From NCBI GenBank assembly GCA_044348005.1, contig JBIKTR010000006.1, forward strand, positions 1-64,000: a stretch of 64,000 nt of DNA. Direction: 5' to 3'. The notes beneath the pieces are model-generated. The model had not been told where the DNA came from. It did not search any database and was given only the letters and a program-made list of their open reading frames with translations. The DNA is from JAJTHC01 sp044348005 (GTDB taxonomy: Bacteria > Cyanobacteriota > Vampirovibrionia > Vampirovibrionales > JAJTHC01). Shown piece after piece: positions 1 to 8,553 of this stretch (position 1 is the first letter of the stretch; each line of letters opens with the position of its first letter). The position numbers and the translations under genes are program-made.

Positions 1-139
1 AAACACCGCAATAATTCGCGAAATTTACGTTCAGAAATGTGCGACTGTTTATAATACTTATTTTTACTAGGATTCATAATACTTTAGCCTATCATAAAAT
101 TAGCTAAAGTTTACCAGGCCCTACTTTAATCGGTAAGTT

Positions 140-1135
140 CTACAAACTCAACGCAGGAGAGGTGTTTTTCGCCATGGCGGCGGCCCCGATCATTCCTGCA
201 TCGTTGCCGAGCTGGGCAAACACAATCGGCGTGGTCGCCATCGGTTCCATAATGCGTTCCCCCAAAAAGTCCTTCAACTTAGGCAATTCCACGAATTGAG
301 CCATCCCCCCACCAATCACAACGATGTTGGGATCCAACACATTCATTAAGTTGCCTAGGCCTGTGGCAATGTGCAGGTGCCATTTGTCCATGAGCTGAAT
401 GGCCAAGGGGTTGCCTCTTAATTGGGCGGCAATAATGTCATGCGTGCTAAGCTCTTCAACGGATTTGCCTTGCAGAATATCTTGCGCCACGGCACTATGA
501 GGCAGTTCGCGAATTTCACGACGGCCTGTTCGCGCCAAGCCTGTGCCTGAAGCGTAGGCTTCCCAACAGCCTAGGCGTCCGCAGGTGCAGGCACGGTCGT
601 TGGTGAGCGAAATGCGCATATGGCCCACTTCTGCGGCCGAAAACTTGGAGCCTCGAATCAGGTGGCCGTCCACCACAAGGCCACCCCCCACGCCTGTGCC
701 CAGCGTCACCATGACCACATTCTTATGGCCAGTAGCCGCCCCCACGCTGACTTCGCCGTAACAGGCGGCATTGGCGTCATTTTCCACATGAATTTGTGAA
801 ACATCAATGCCCAGTTCGTTTGCAAGCAGTTGCGCAATAGGGAAAGGCGTGCGATCAATGGCTTTGAGGTTGCCTGTGGCGCCTAAAATATGGCCTTGTA
901 CGCTGTCCACTACCCCAGCGGTACTAATGCCGATGGCCGGCCATTCTTGTACGCCCAAGTCTTTTTTCACTAAGCTCAACGACGCTGCAAGGCTGTCAAT
1001 AAAGGCATTGGCCGTTGTGGGGGTTGAAACCTTACGAGGCGTCGTATAGGTGACGGTGTTGTCGTCCCCAAAGGTGATGGCTGAACACGCGATTTTCGTT
1101 CCGCCAATGTCAATACCGAGCTTAATTTCTGCCAT
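140..1135 (-). CDS. ROK-family sugar kinase (glucokinase-like)
   Basis: 331 residues, the usual ROK length. The N-terminus GIDIGGTKIACS is the phosphate-1 ATP-binding motif. VTLGTGVGGGLVVDG is the second glycine-rich phosphate motif. EVGHMRI supplies the sugar-binding His, followed by the zinc motif CTCGRLGCWEAYASG (CxCGxxGCxE), and VVIGGGMAQ lies near the C-terminus. The family phosphorylates glucose or related hexoses and N-acyl sugars in the cytoplasm. Glucokinase is the most likely role, but substrate cannot be read from sequence and there is no fused repressor HTH. The start ATG follows a GGACACCTC-type upstream stretch without a strong Shine-Dalgarno. It is divergent from the aminotransferase gene, with a short shared promoter region of about 100 bp. 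Confidence 0.9.
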   Translation of the reverse strand: MAEIKLGIDIGGTKIACSAITFGDDNTVTYTTPRKVSTPTTANAFIDSLAASLSLVKKDLGVQEWPAIGISTAGVVDSVQGHILGATGNLKAIDRTPFPIAQLLANELGIDVSQIHVENDANAACYGEVSVGAATGHKNVVMVTLGTGVGGGLVVDGHLIRGSKFSAAEVGHMRISLTNDRACTCGRLGCWEAYASGTGLARTGRREIRELPHSAVAQDILQGKSVEELSTHDIIAAQLRGNPLAIQLMDKWHLHIATGLGNLMNVLDPNIVVIGGGMAQFVELPKLKDFLGERIMEPMATTPIVFAQLGNDAGMIGAAAMAKNTSPALSL

Positions 1136-1242
1136 GTCTGAGGTGTCCTTAGCAACAAACGAATCATCTTAAAACTAGGTGAATCGAAGATTCTACGATA
1201 AAATAACATTGTAGCGCAAAAATGTGGAAAGGACTAGTCCCC

Positions 1243-2148
1243 ATGCCGTTTTTATTTACCGAAAACCTCGAAAAGGCTTGCCCCCACTGGCAAACGGCGT
1301 TCCCGATGCAACCGCAGGAAGTGCAGGCCCTGTTTTTAGGCTTCAGCGTGTTTACCACCTTTCGATCGGATCTCGCCTATTGCTGGCAGCGCGTGCATTT
1401 TAAGCGATTGTATGAACACGGCAAAGAAATTGGCCTTGCTGTGACTGGGTTTCGGGCTTTTTCACACGAACTAGACACCACGCTAAAAGCCCTAATCCCG
1501 CCAGAATCTCCCCCCCAACGGGTGCGCATAACGCTGTTTCCCATGGCGTACACCCCCGCGCAAAGCCCGCCCTTTCAGCCCGCCTGCGTGGTGGATGTTC
1601 ACCCCCCCCTGCCCCCCTTGCCCAGCACCCTAGTACCCGCAACGATTCGCCTTAAAACACAGTCGTATCAAGGGTTTTGCCCACACCTCAAACAAGGGAG
1701 CCAACTGCCTGCGTTGCGGATGCACCACGATCGAGGCGACGGTGTTGATGCCGTTTTGTGGGAAAATCAGGCGGGGGAATTGACCGAAAGTACCCATGCC
1801 AACGTGGTTTTTCACCATCGCCAGTGGGGGTGGGCCACACCCCCACAAGCCGACACTTTAGCGGGTGTGACCCTGCAACAAATCCGAAAAGCCAGTGAAG
1901 ACAACGGTTTTCGCCTTGTAGAACACCCCCTGCCTGTTACCGCGTTGCCCGAAATTGAGGCCTTGTTTCTCGTCAACAGTATTCAGGGCATTCGTGCGGT
2001 GGAAGGGGTAAACGCCCACGGCGTCAGCCATACGTTCACCACGCCCCCTGCCGTGTGGGAAGCCAGCCAAGCCCTTTACACGGCGTGGCAGGCCAGAGCC
2101 TTTGGTGAATCGAATGGCTGTTATAGTGAAGGGTTAAAACAGTCGTGA
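1243..2148 (+). CDS. class IV PLP-dependent aminotransferase (PabC/DAT/BCAT-like)
   Basis: About 302 residues from the ATG at 1243, which has AAAGGA ten bases upstream; the ATG at 1222 lacks a ribosome site. Class IV features are in order: RIRLTLF-like strand (RVRITLFPMAY), RLKTQSYQG with the likely catalytic lysine, DAVLWENQAGELTESTHANVVF (equivalent of the xLxxDGxVxExxxSN block), a TLAGVT motif before the second half, and EALFLVNSIQGIRAV. The fold covers aminodeoxychorismate lyase, D-amino-acid and branched-chain aminotransferases. The short N-terminus and lack of BCAT signatures favour the PabC/DAT side, but I cannot choose. Unusually rich in proline and histidine. Followed by a repeat cluster rather than another gene. 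Confidence 0.8.
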   Translation: MPFLFTENLEKACPHWQTAFPMQPQEVQALFLGFSVFTTFRSDLAYCWQRVHFKRLYEHGKEIGLAVTGFRAFSHELDTTLKALIPPESPPQRVRITLFPMAYTPAQSPPFQPACVVDVHPPLPPLPSTLVPATIRLKTQSYQGFCPHLKQGSQLPALRMHHDRGDGVDAVLWENQAGELTESTHANVVFHHRQWGWATPPQADTLAGVTLQQIRKASEDNGFRLVEHPLPVTALPEIEALFLVNSIQGIRAVEGVNAHGVSHTFTTPPAVWEASQALYTAWQARAFGESNGCYSEGLKQS

Positions 2149-2173
2149 CGATGTAAAAAGGGTCTAATTTCCG

Positions 2174-2348
2174 ACCCACGAAAGTCTGTTTTCTGGCCAC
2201 GAAAGTCTGTTTTCTGGCCACGAAAGTCCGATTTCTGGCCACAAAAGTCGTTTTTTTGGCCACGAAAGTCTGTTTTTTGGCCACGAAAGTCCGTTTTCTG
2301 GCCACAAAAGTCGGTTTTCTGGCCACGAAAGTCCGATTTTTGGCCACG
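2174..2348 (+). repeat. 21-bp minisatellite, locus A (about 8 units)
   Basis: About eight head-to-tail 21-bp units with the conserved core TGGCCACGAAAGTC followed by a variable YGNTTTYT segment. Because 21 is a multiple of three and the unit has no stops, open frames run through in several frames on both strands (for example repeats of RGQKTDF or ARKPTFV on the minus strand); these look like by-products. The same unit in the same orientation recurs at 60832-61083. Confidence 0.95.
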
Positions 2349-2370
2349 CATCGAAGCGAACAGCGACCTT

Positions 2371-2450
2371 TGTCATGTTGAGCGAAGCGAAACATCTCCT
2401 CCCAACGAAGTCGTATACAGGGGAGATCCTTCGTTACACTCAGGATGACG
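2371..2450. repeat. imperfect palindromic intergenic repeat (GAGATCCTTCG type)
   Basis: An imperfect inverted repeat: TGTCATGTTGAGCGAAGCG on the left and GGAGATCCTTCG...CTCAGGATGACG on the right. Sequences of this type occur between genes in many unrelated bacteria and give spurious peptides such as LSVTKDL and RFAQHDK. It sits between the minisatellite and a second palindromic element. Confidence 0.75.
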
Positions 2451-2548
2451 TGTTTGATTTCCAAAGAACTACTCTTCTTTAGAATGACACCTTTTCGACG
2501 TTTTTCCTAGTGCGGAAAAACCACTATTTCAGCGTCTGCGTAAAGTCT

Positions 2549-2689
2549 ATTGGCTCTGTCCCTTCTCCCTATGGTCGCACGCCTCGCCTATGGCGGGCTA
2601 CGCTAGGATGAGGGAAACACCAGCTAACGTTGAACATCCTAAAGCCCTCACCCCAACCCTCTCCCATAGGGAGAGGGAGTAGAGCCAAT
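2549..2689. repeat. MITE-like palindromic element, copy 1
   Basis: A 141-bp sequence with about 25-bp imperfect terminal inverted repeats (ATTGGCTCTGTCCCTTCTCC on the left and its complement on the right). The interior contains GCCTCGCCTATGGCGGGCTACG and CCCTCACCCCAACCCTCTCCC. Related copies lie at 8358-8520 and 59525-59654. No coding capacity; a non-autonomous mobile or structured intergenic repeat. Confidence 0.85.
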
Positions 2690-2857
2690 TCAAAAGGAAT
2701 TGTAACAAAAGTTTATAAAAACAATGTTAAGACGCACAAAAAATCGGCGCACGGGTGTTTATGCTATTGAGAACACACCCTTTTAACACCCACCTATTTT
2801 TTGACCACCCAATCAAACAACCACCACTTTCAAGACGTTTCAGGAGACCACACCCAT

Positions 2858-4306
2858 ATGACTAACTCAATTAACACGCAAGCCATTTATAATTATTATA
2901 GCAATGCCAATGATTTAAGAGGCATCGTAGTAGATAATCGAGGGTCCAATCCGTTCAATAGGCTAAATATGTCAGGAAACAGTTTAGACACTAATGCTGC
3001 AGAATATTTAAACCGCACAAAAGAAAATAGGCAAAAACTGATTAATGCTTTAAAAGGGGCCGCTGGGGGTGATAGTTCCTCGTATTCAACTTTGCGTTAC
3101 TTGGGAATCCAATTACCACAAAATGCAACGTATGGAGACCCAGAAGTAAAAAAACAATTGGCTCTCTTGGCTAGACGACTTGAAGCTATCGAAAGTAATC
3201 GCCCTTCTCTGAATGCAGATGCCTATTCCAAAGAAGGAAGAAACCAGCAATATAACAACTTAATGGTACTCCAATCGCAATATAAACAAAGGCTTAATGC
3301 ACAAGGCGTGTTGGACACCACGGACCTTTATGGCCAAAGTCAAATTCAAGGTGTGCAAATAGACCCTACCGATATTGCGGGGCATACTGCAACGATAAAG
3401 GAGTCGTACCCTGGAGTGAGTAATGAGTTTACTACGTTTTCAACCAAATTAAAAAAAGAAGTTGACGACAGAAAAGCTAAATACCCCAATGATCCCGACA
3501 CCGTTCGCCACATCGCACGTGCGACCATGGAACAATTAAACAATCGAATTGGTGCTTTGGCCACCAATGGCACGAGTAGAGGACAAGTTTTAGAAGATGC
3601 CTTCAAGGGTAAAGGAAACCCTGAGATTTTGGCCTACATGGATCTTTACAAACGTGCCGTAGGGGCAAATCTCCCCACGAATGAAGCACAACTTCAAGCT
3701 AACCTTGGTGAAAAACAGGTTAAGCAAGCGTCTTTCTGGCCGACACAAGAAGAACTCAAAACGGTTCAAGGTGGTGACAAGCGAATGTTTCGCTTGGCAC
3801 ACGCGGGTAATCCATTAAACGCACAAGTCAGTAAGGCAATTGAAGCTCGTCAAACACGCTTCCTGACGCTTGGAGGAGGTCAAACAATTTATAAAGGAAG
3901 CGACGGTAAATTATACTTATCCGATACGAATTTCGACAAGAAAACATGGGTACAAACCACGGAAGTTAGTCAAATAAAGATTAACGAGGAAACGGCTAAA
4001 AAATACAAGGGAAAAGGTTTTGCAGATACGGATAAGCGACTTTCCTACGATGCCACTATTTATTCGCAAAAGGTAGACCCAAAGAACAAAGCCCAAAAAG
4101 GTGATTTATACGCAACCAAGGTAAACTATAAGGATCGTAAAGCCGTAGAAAAACGTAGAAAAGAAGTTGTTGCTCTTGCTACAAAGGCCGAGCTTAAAGA
4201 CTCTTCAGTGTCAGCCAGTGCGACTGCTAAGAAAACAAATGCTACAACAACGGCACAAGCTCCAAAAACAATAACAGGGCCTAAGGGTCATACAAAAACT
4301 GTGTAG
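2858..4306 (+). CDS. hypothetical protein, AT-rich orphan
   Basis: 482 residues from the ATG at 2858 (MTNSINTQAIYNYY), chosen because CAGGAG lies about 11 bases upstream; an upstream TTG at 2801 has no ribosome site. I do not recognise the family. The N-terminal third is Asn/Tyr/Ser rich, the middle is predicted helical and charged, and the last 40 residues are an Ala/Thr/Ser/Lys low-complexity tail. There is no signal peptide or membrane segment. The gene is clearly more AT-rich than its neighbours and lies between a repeat cluster and a strong terminator, which suggests acquired DNA. It could be a secreted or structural protein, but nothing in the sequence proves that. Confidence 0.75.
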   Translation: MTNSINTQAIYNYYSNANDLRGIVVDNRGSNPFNRLNMSGNSLDTNAAEYLNRTKENRQKLINALKGAAGGDSSSYSTLRYLGIQLPQNATYGDPEVKKQLALLARRLEAIESNRPSLNADAYSKEGRNQQYNNLMVLQSQYKQRLNAQGVLDTTDLYGQSQIQGVQIDPTDIAGHTATIKESYPGVSNEFTTFSTKLKKEVDDRKAKYPNDPDTVRHIARATMEQLNNRIGALATNGTSRGQVLEDAFKGKGNPEILAYMDLYKRAVGANLPTNEAQLQANLGEKQVKQASFWPTQEELKTVQGGDKRMFRLAHAGNPLNAQVSKAIEARQTRFLTLGGGQTIYKGSDGKLYLSDTNFDKKTWVQTTEVSQIKINEETAKKYKGKGFADTDKRLSYDATIYSQKVDPKNKAQKGDLYATKVNYKDRKAVEKRRKEVVALATKAELKDSSVSASATAKKTNATTTAQAPKTITGPKGHTKTV

Positions 4307-4378
4307 TCTTCATCATCAGCAACAGGCTAAAAAAGGGTGAAGGTGCGTGGCGCGGTGCAACCCCACAATAGCCTTCCC

Positions 4379-4417
4379 GCAAGCCCCCCTTACCTTTCAG
4401 GGGGCTTGCGCTTTTTT
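4379..4417 (+). terminator. intrinsic terminator of the 2858-4306 gene
   Basis: Perfect 10-bp stem GCAAGCCCCC / GGGGGCTTGC with an 11-base loop, followed by GCGC and six T residues. It overlaps the last codons of the convergent nth gene, so the stem also encodes the end of that protein. Confidence 0.9.
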
Positions 4418-5070
4418 ACCCCCACCTGCTGGCATAGGGGGGCCACACAGCACACATCGCACCAAGCGCCAATAGGCCTGCACACCTGTTGCCCGTGCAA
4501 CACCATCAACCAATTGATTTTTTCCCAATAGGCCACAGGCAAGTGTTCTCGTAAGGCGTATTCTGTGCCGTCAGGCTCGGTGCTGGTGACCACGCCCAAG
4601 CGGTTGCAAATACGGTGCACGTGAATATCCACACAAATGGCCGGCAAGTGATGCCCTAAACCTACCACCAAGTTGGCCGTCTTACGCCCCACGCCCTTAA
4701 ACGTGAGCAGTTCCTCAATCGTGTGAGGCACGCGCCCTTGAAAGTCATCAATCACTTTTTGGCAGGCATCGTGAATCGTTACAGCCTTGGTCTTGTAAAA
4801 ACCCGCAGGATAAATCAAGCGTTCAAGCTCTTCTAAAGGCAAATCCACGAGTGCTTGGGGTGAATCCGCCACGGCAAAGAGCCGATGGCAGGCGGGCAAG
4901 GTGACTTCGTCTTTGGTACGCAAGCTAATGATGCACCCCACCAGCGTGCGAAAGGCATTGCCACTGGTGAGATCCGCCAGCGGGTGGGGGTAGTTTTGAA
5001 GCGCCAGCCGTTCGAGAATCTGGGGGAGGTCTACTTCAGGGTGGTAGGTGTAGTCGAGTTTCTTAGGCAT
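4390..5070 (-). CDS. nth: endonuclease III (DNA glycosylase/AP lyase)
   Basis: 226 residues. The helix-hairpin-helix is LLTFKGVGRKTANLVVG, with the lyase lysine in GRKTAN. The catalytic Asp follows in VDIHVHRICNRLG. The C-terminal 4Fe-4S cluster motif C-x6-C-x2-C-x5-C is complete (CRPIGAWCDVCCVAPLC). It excises oxidised pyrimidines in base-excision repair. The segment ISLRTKDEV replaces the E. coli LSAQATD, a variant seen in other members of the family. Stand-alone gene, convergent with the preceding orphan. Confidence 0.95.
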   Translation of the reverse strand: MPKKLDYTYHPEVDLPQILERLALQNYPHPLADLTSGNAFRTLVGCIISLRTKDEVTLPACHRLFAVADSPQALVDLPLEELERLIYPAGFYKTKAVTIHDACQKVIDDFQGRVPHTIEELLTFKGVGRKTANLVVGLGHHLPAICVDIHVHRICNRLGVVTSTEPDGTEYALREHLPVAYWEKINWLMVLHGQQVCRPIGAWCDVCCVAPLCQQVGVKKRKPPER

Positions 5071-5103
5071 GGGGGGTTCCTTTGGGTTGTGTTGCGAATG
5101 GGT

Positions 5104-5130
5104 TTTACTCCCTCTGGGAGAGGGGGTAAA
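5104..5130. repeat. short palindrome related to the MITE family ends
   Basis: TTTACTCCCTCT and AGAGGGGGTAAA form a near-perfect hairpin. It looks like a collapsed version of the terminal inverted repeats of the 140-160 bp elements at 2549, 8358 and 59525. Confidence 0.65.
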
Positions 5131-5306
5131 GCCCCTTTTTCAGCGCTTTCTATACCCATACCTTACGACAAGTTTACAGGAAACAAAAGGGCTTAATTGT
5201 AACGAATTATTACAATTTCACAAAAAAGTCATAAAGCACTTGCCTCTTTGTTGTGTTATTGATACATTGATTCTTGTGGAGGTCATGCAAACTTTTCCAC
5301 ACGCTC

Positions 5307-5339
5307 CTTAAATACCTGCTTAAATACCTGCTTAAATAC
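5307..5339 (+). repeat. 12-bp tandem repeat
   Basis: Two full and one partial copies of CTTAAATACCTG head to tail, inside the possible small transcript upstream of the terminator. Confidence 0.9.
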
Positions 5340-5387
5340 ATTTTCTCCCAAGAAAAGCCGAACATTTACATTGATTGGTTGGTTCTA

Positions 5388-5417
5388 AGCTCTCTTTACG
5401 AAGAGGGCTTTTTTTTT
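5388..5417 (+). terminator. intrinsic terminator
   Basis: Nine-base-pair stem AGCTCTCTT / AAGAGGGCT (one T-G pair) with loop TACG, followed by nine T residues. Confidence 0.85.
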
Positions 5418-5548
5418 ATGGATTCTATAGAACACTATACACCGTCCCACGCGCGCGGGGTGGGGAGGGGTGAAACTCGAAGGCGCCACAATGTAAGCAC
5501 ATCACAAAAGGTCAAGTAAACTTCTTGTAAACTGTTACAAAATGTGAC

Positions 5549-5577
5549 TTGGTTTTTTCAAGGGTCACACGTATGAT
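5549..5577 (+). promoter_or_regulatory. sigma-70-type promoter for the 5699 gene
   Basis: TTGGTT, 17-bp spacer, TATGAT. The spacer and -35 region contain an inverted repeat (TGTGAC...GTCACA) that could bind a regulator. Confidence 0.6.
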
Positions 5578-5698
5578 AAGAACACGTTAAATCAACGAGT
5601 GAATTTCTTGCATCAGACACAACACGAAATAGCACCCCCACTGCTTAAGAAAAGCGCCGTCTTTTTGATGCGTTATGAATCGTGTGAAAGGGTTAAAC

Positions 5699-5950
5699 AT
5701 GGGTCGCAAACATCATCAATCCGCCTACAACGCTTCTATGGACGATCGCTTGTGGCTTGAACCGCTGAGCCGACATCAGGCGATTGAAGAAGTGTGCCGA
5801 TGCTTGCAACACTTTGTAAGCGCGAGCCCTGAGGTGCAGCGTCGCGTGATGCGGTGGGTGACGCTGTTTAATTTAGACGCCGAAGAGTTGCTTGAAGCGG
5901 GGCTCGATTATGAAACGCTTCGAGCGGTAGAGCGCCGTTTTTTGTTCTAG
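5699..5950 (+). CDS. small hypothetical protein
   Basis: 83 residues starting MGRKHHQSAYNAS, with AAAGGG six bases before the ATG at 5699; an earlier in-frame ATG at 5675 has no ribosome site. It is helical and charged (SRHQAIEEVCRCLQHFV), with no membrane segment and no recognised domain. It has its own promoter. The stop TAG at 5948-5950 shares the palindrome CTAG with the stop of the convergent gene. Confidence 0.65.
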   Translation: MGRKHHQSAYNASMDDRLWLEPLSRHQAIEEVCRCLQHFVSASPEVQRRVMRWVTLFNLDAEELLEAGLDYETLRAVERRFLF

Positions 5951-6615
5951 GGTTTTGTTCGAATCACGCGATCAATCGGGCAGCTCGTTGCTTTTTCACG
6001 AAAGTTGCCATACCCACCTTGGGGGAAGGCTTGCAAACGCTTGTTGATCGATTCAGCAATGTGGTGAGCTTCGGCTTGGAGGTTGGCATCTGAATTGATC
6101 AAGCGTTTACGGGGCAATTGCAGGGACGCTAAAAAGTTTCGGTGCAAATCGTAGACGTTTAATTGAAGTCGAGAGCAAAGCAACAGCCCTGTACATTCAA
6201 TTTCAACGCGAAAGTCCGCTTCTTCAAGATGAGGGGTGAAGGCCATGGTGTCGTAACTATTGACCGCAGAAGACAAATACGCTTGAAACGCCGTAAGTTT
6301 GACAGGATCGCTAGGGCTACCGCCTAAAAATCGAGTGGGGAATTCGTAGTTTGAAAAATGCACTTTGTAAGGGGGCAGTTCCAAGGCGGGCATGGCAATG
6401 GGATTTTGAGCGGATGGGGCTTGAGGAAAGGCTTTAGAAGCGTTTGACTGAATCACGTAGTCACTGTAGACTTGATCAAATTCACTTGCGTGGGCTTCTA
6501 TGGCAATATACAACCCACCCAACAGGGCAACCAACGGCACCATAACACCCTGCCATAACCAAAAACGAGGATTGGGACGTAACGCCGAAATCAAGCGTAA
6601 AAAAGTAGGGTTCAT
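5947..6615 (-). CDS. membrane-anchored hypothetical protein
   Basis: 222 residues. A single hydrophobic segment near residues 20-40 (FWLWQGVMVPLVALLGGLYIAI) acts as signal anchor, and the remainder is predicted periplasmic. A pair of cysteines (IECTGLLLCS) may form a disulfide. The family is not recognised. The start ATG has GGAG ten bases upstream. Monocistronic, convergent with the 5699 gene. Confidence 0.7.
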   Translation of the reverse strand: MNPTFLRLISALRPNPRFWLWQGVMVPLVALLGGLYIAIEAHASEFDQVYSDYVIQSNASKAFPQAPSAQNPIAMPALELPPYKVHFSNYEFPTRFLGGSPSDPVKLTAFQAYLSSAVNSYDTMAFTPHLEEADFRVEIECTGLLLCSRLQLNVYDLHRNFLASLQLPRKRLINSDANLQAEAHHIAESINKRLQAFPQGGYGNFREKATSCPIDRVIRTKP

Positions 6616-7014
6616 GGGTAGGTACTCCGCGGTTTAGGGGTAGGTGAAGACCAAGAGGCATTCGTTCATCGTACATTTATTGAAAAAGTTGAGTAAAACT
6701 CACTTGTAAAACTCAAGCACAGGCAAGGCCCTTTGAAAAAAGGGTGCCTTCTACGTTTAGTATAAAGCAGTTTCGGATTCTTTTCCCTCCTTTTTCAAGA
6801 GCCTACAGTATTAAGAGGAGTCCAAAACAATGCGTGGCGCTTCCGTGTAACGAAACAATGAGATTTTACTTGGCAGGGCATTATGTTTGTCATAAGCTAA
6901 GGGCTGAAGTGATGGACGGGTTTTATGCTTGTGTAAAACGTGTCACACGCTTTTTATTCACGGTGTTTCATTTATGAACACACCACCTTTTACGATTCGG
7001 AGGATTCCCCTACC
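6616..7014 (+). other. 399-bp leader/intergenic region before rplK
   Basis: No convincing gene. It contains the minimal frame MRGASV after AAGAGGAG (near 6830) and a 39-codon frame from 6859 ending at 6977; both are weak. The region precedes rplK, where an mRNA leader bound by ribosomal protein L1 would be expected from other bacteria, but I could not define that structure by eye. The usual secE-nusG neighbours are absent. Confidence 0.4.
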
Positions 7015-7437
7015 ATGGCCAAAAAAGTCACGGGTAAAATCAAACTCCAGCTTCCCGCTGGTAAAGCGAACCCTTCACCTCCTGTTGGGCCTGCTCTAGG
7101 TCAGCATGGTGTGAACATCATGGGTTTTTGTAAAGAATATAACGCCAGAACGGCGGATCGTGTAGGGGATATCATCCCTGTAGAAATCACGGTTTATGAA
7201 GATCGCTCCTTTGAGTTCGAACTTAAAACACCCCCCACCAGCTTTTTGATTAAAAAAGCCGCAGGGGTTGCCAAAGCATCATCGAACCCACTTCAACCAG
7301 TCGGTAGCATTACGTTGGCTCAAGCCAAAGAAATTGCGGCGACTAAAATGGGTGATTTAAACGCCAATGACATCGAAGCTGCCACCATGCAAGTGCGTGG
7401 ATCTGCTCGTTCAATGGGCATTACCGTTGTTGAATAA
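7015..7437 (+). CDS. rplK: 50S ribosomal protein L11
   Basis: 140 residues from the ATG at 7015, preceded by CGGAGGA. The sequence MAKKVTGKIKLQLPAGKANPSPPVGPALGQHGVNIMGFCKEYN is textbook L11, including the proline-rich N-domain, and the C-terminal 23S-binding domain ends RSMGITVVE. L11 forms the GTPase-associated centre with 23S rRNA. It is followed by rplA after 77 bp and, two genes on, by prmA, the methyltransferase that modifies L11. Confidence 0.98.
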   Translation: MAKKVTGKIKLQLPAGKANPSPPVGPALGQHGVNIMGFCKEYNARTADRVGDIIPVEITVYEDRSFEFELKTPPTSFLIKKAAGVAKASSNPLQPVGSITLAQAKEIAATKMGDLNANDIEAATMQVRGSARSMGITVVE

Positions 7438-7514
7438 TTGAACGCTTAAGCAATACCCTAAGTATTTTATAGCCTTCAAATGATATTACAAAACAAGTAA
7501 AGGAGTAGCACGCC

Positions 7515-8246
7515 ATGGCTACAAAAAAAACGAAACGCCAAGCGAAAATGGATGAAATCCTTTCAGGCGTTCAACAACCTACCTCGCTTCATGAGGGAGT
7601 GGCAACACTTCAGTCTGTACTGAAGGAAGTCAGCAAGTACAATGAATCTGTCGAACTCCACGTTCGCTTAGGCATTAACATGAAGCACGCGGATCAACAA
7701 GTCCGTACCACCGTTGTGTTGCCTGAAGGCACAGGCAAAACCGTGCGTGTGGCCGTTATTGCCAAAGGCGAAAAAGTCAGCGAAGCCAAAGAAGCGGGGG
7801 CTGATTTTTATGGTTCGGAAGAATTATTGGAACGCATTCAAAACGAAAACTTTTTTGACTTTGATGTGTTGATTGCCACCCCAGACATGATGGCACAAGT
7901 GGGTCGTATCGGTCGTGTTTTAGGGCCTAAAGGCCTCATGCCTAACCCTAAAAGCGGAACCGTTACCGCCAACATTAAAGAAGCCGTGCAAGCCGTGAAA
8001 TCAGGACGTGTTGAAATTCGCCCTGACAAACAAGGCGTGGTTCACGTGGGTGTGGGCAAGCGTGATTTTACGCAAGCGCAACTCGTCAACAACATGTTGA
8101 CGTTGTATGACACGATTGTTCGTGCCAAGCCCGCTGCGGCGAAAGGCACTTACATTAAGTCCGTCTACCTGACTTCCACACAAGGGCCTAGCTTGAAAAT
8201 TGATGCGGCGTTGATTGCCGCAGAAGCCAAAGCGGTCGCAGGCTAA
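7515..8246 (+). CDS. rplA: 50S ribosomal protein L1
   Basis: 243 residues, full length, with AAGGAG upstream of the ATG. The L1 signature is present (VGRIGRVLGPKGLMPNPKSGTVT), with the C-terminal block KGTYIKSVYLTSTQGPSLKID. It binds the L1 stalk of 23S rRNA and is normally the translational repressor of its own operon. rplJ and rplL do not follow; an intrinsic terminator does, so this operon has been split relative to the common secE-nusG-KAJL order. Confidence 0.98.
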   Translation: MATKKTKRQAKMDEILSGVQQPTSLHEGVATLQSVLKEVSKYNESVELHVRLGINMKHADQQVRTTVVLPEGTGKTVRVAVIAKGEKVSEAKEAGADFYGSEELLERIQNENFFDFDVLIATPDMMAQVGRIGRVLGPKGLMPNPKSGTVTANIKEAVQAVKSGRVEIRPDKQGVVHVGVGKRDFTQAQLVNNMLTLYDTIVRAKPAAAKGTYIKSVYLTSTQGPSLKIDAALIAAEAKAVAG

Positions 8247-8311
8247 AGCAATGACCATGCGTTGCCTAGAATAGTCTAACGCCTGCTTAATTCTTTTAGT
8301 TTATTTTATTG

Positions 8312-8344
8312 AAAGGAGGCTTCTTTTTTAAAAGCCTCCTTTTG
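8312..8344 (+). terminator. intrinsic terminator of rplK-rplA
   Basis: AAAGGAGGCTT and AAGCCTCCTTT form the stem, followed by TTTTGT. Confidence 0.9.
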
Positions 8345-8357
8345 TATAAAAGAAGGC

Positions 8358-8520
8358 ACAGAGAAAGTCTTTTTTGTCTTGTCCCTCCTCCATTAGGGAG
8401 CACGCCTCGCCTATGGCGGGCTACGTTAGGAGGAGGGAAACACCAGCTATAACTGGACATCTCGAATCCCTCACCCCAACCCTCTCCCTAAGGGAGAGGG
8501 AGTAAATCCACTTTCTCTGT
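8358..8520. repeat. MITE-like palindromic element, copy 2
   Basis: A 163-bp sequence with perfect 11-bp ends ACAGAGAAAGT / ACTTTCTCTGT, then imperfect inner arms (GTCCCTCCTCCATTAGGG against CCCTAAGGGAGAGGGAG). The interior shares GCCTCGCCTATGGCGGGCTACG and CCCTCACCCCAACCCTCTCCC with copy 1. It lies between the rplA terminator and prmA. Confidence 0.85.
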
Positions 8521-8553
8521 ATCCTCAAAATACTCAATTTTAAGGGAATCTCC

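Larger units (their letters stand above)
5131..5417 (+). ncRNA. candidate small RNA or leader ending at a terminator
   Basis: This non-coding stretch contains three tandem copies of the 12-mer CTTAAATACCTG (5307-5339) and ends in a strong intrinsic terminator on the plus strand (5388-5417), although no plus-strand gene precedes it. A very short reading frame, MQTFPHAP, starts at 5286 just after GGAGGTC. A small transcript or a leader peptide is possible. The promoter is not clear. Confidence 0.35.

Noticed and set aside
2036..2464. 142-residue minus-strand frame through minisatellite A and the GAGATCC repeat
   Set aside because: It is composed only of intergenic repeats and overlaps the end of the aminotransferase gene.
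4337..4531. Plus-strand frame overlapping nth
   Set aside because: Antisense to nth and interrupted by the terminator; no support as a gene.
6744..6977. 77-residue frame before rplK as a secE-like gene
   Set aside because: No ribosome site, no SecE membrane-helix pattern, and it overlaps the likely leader.
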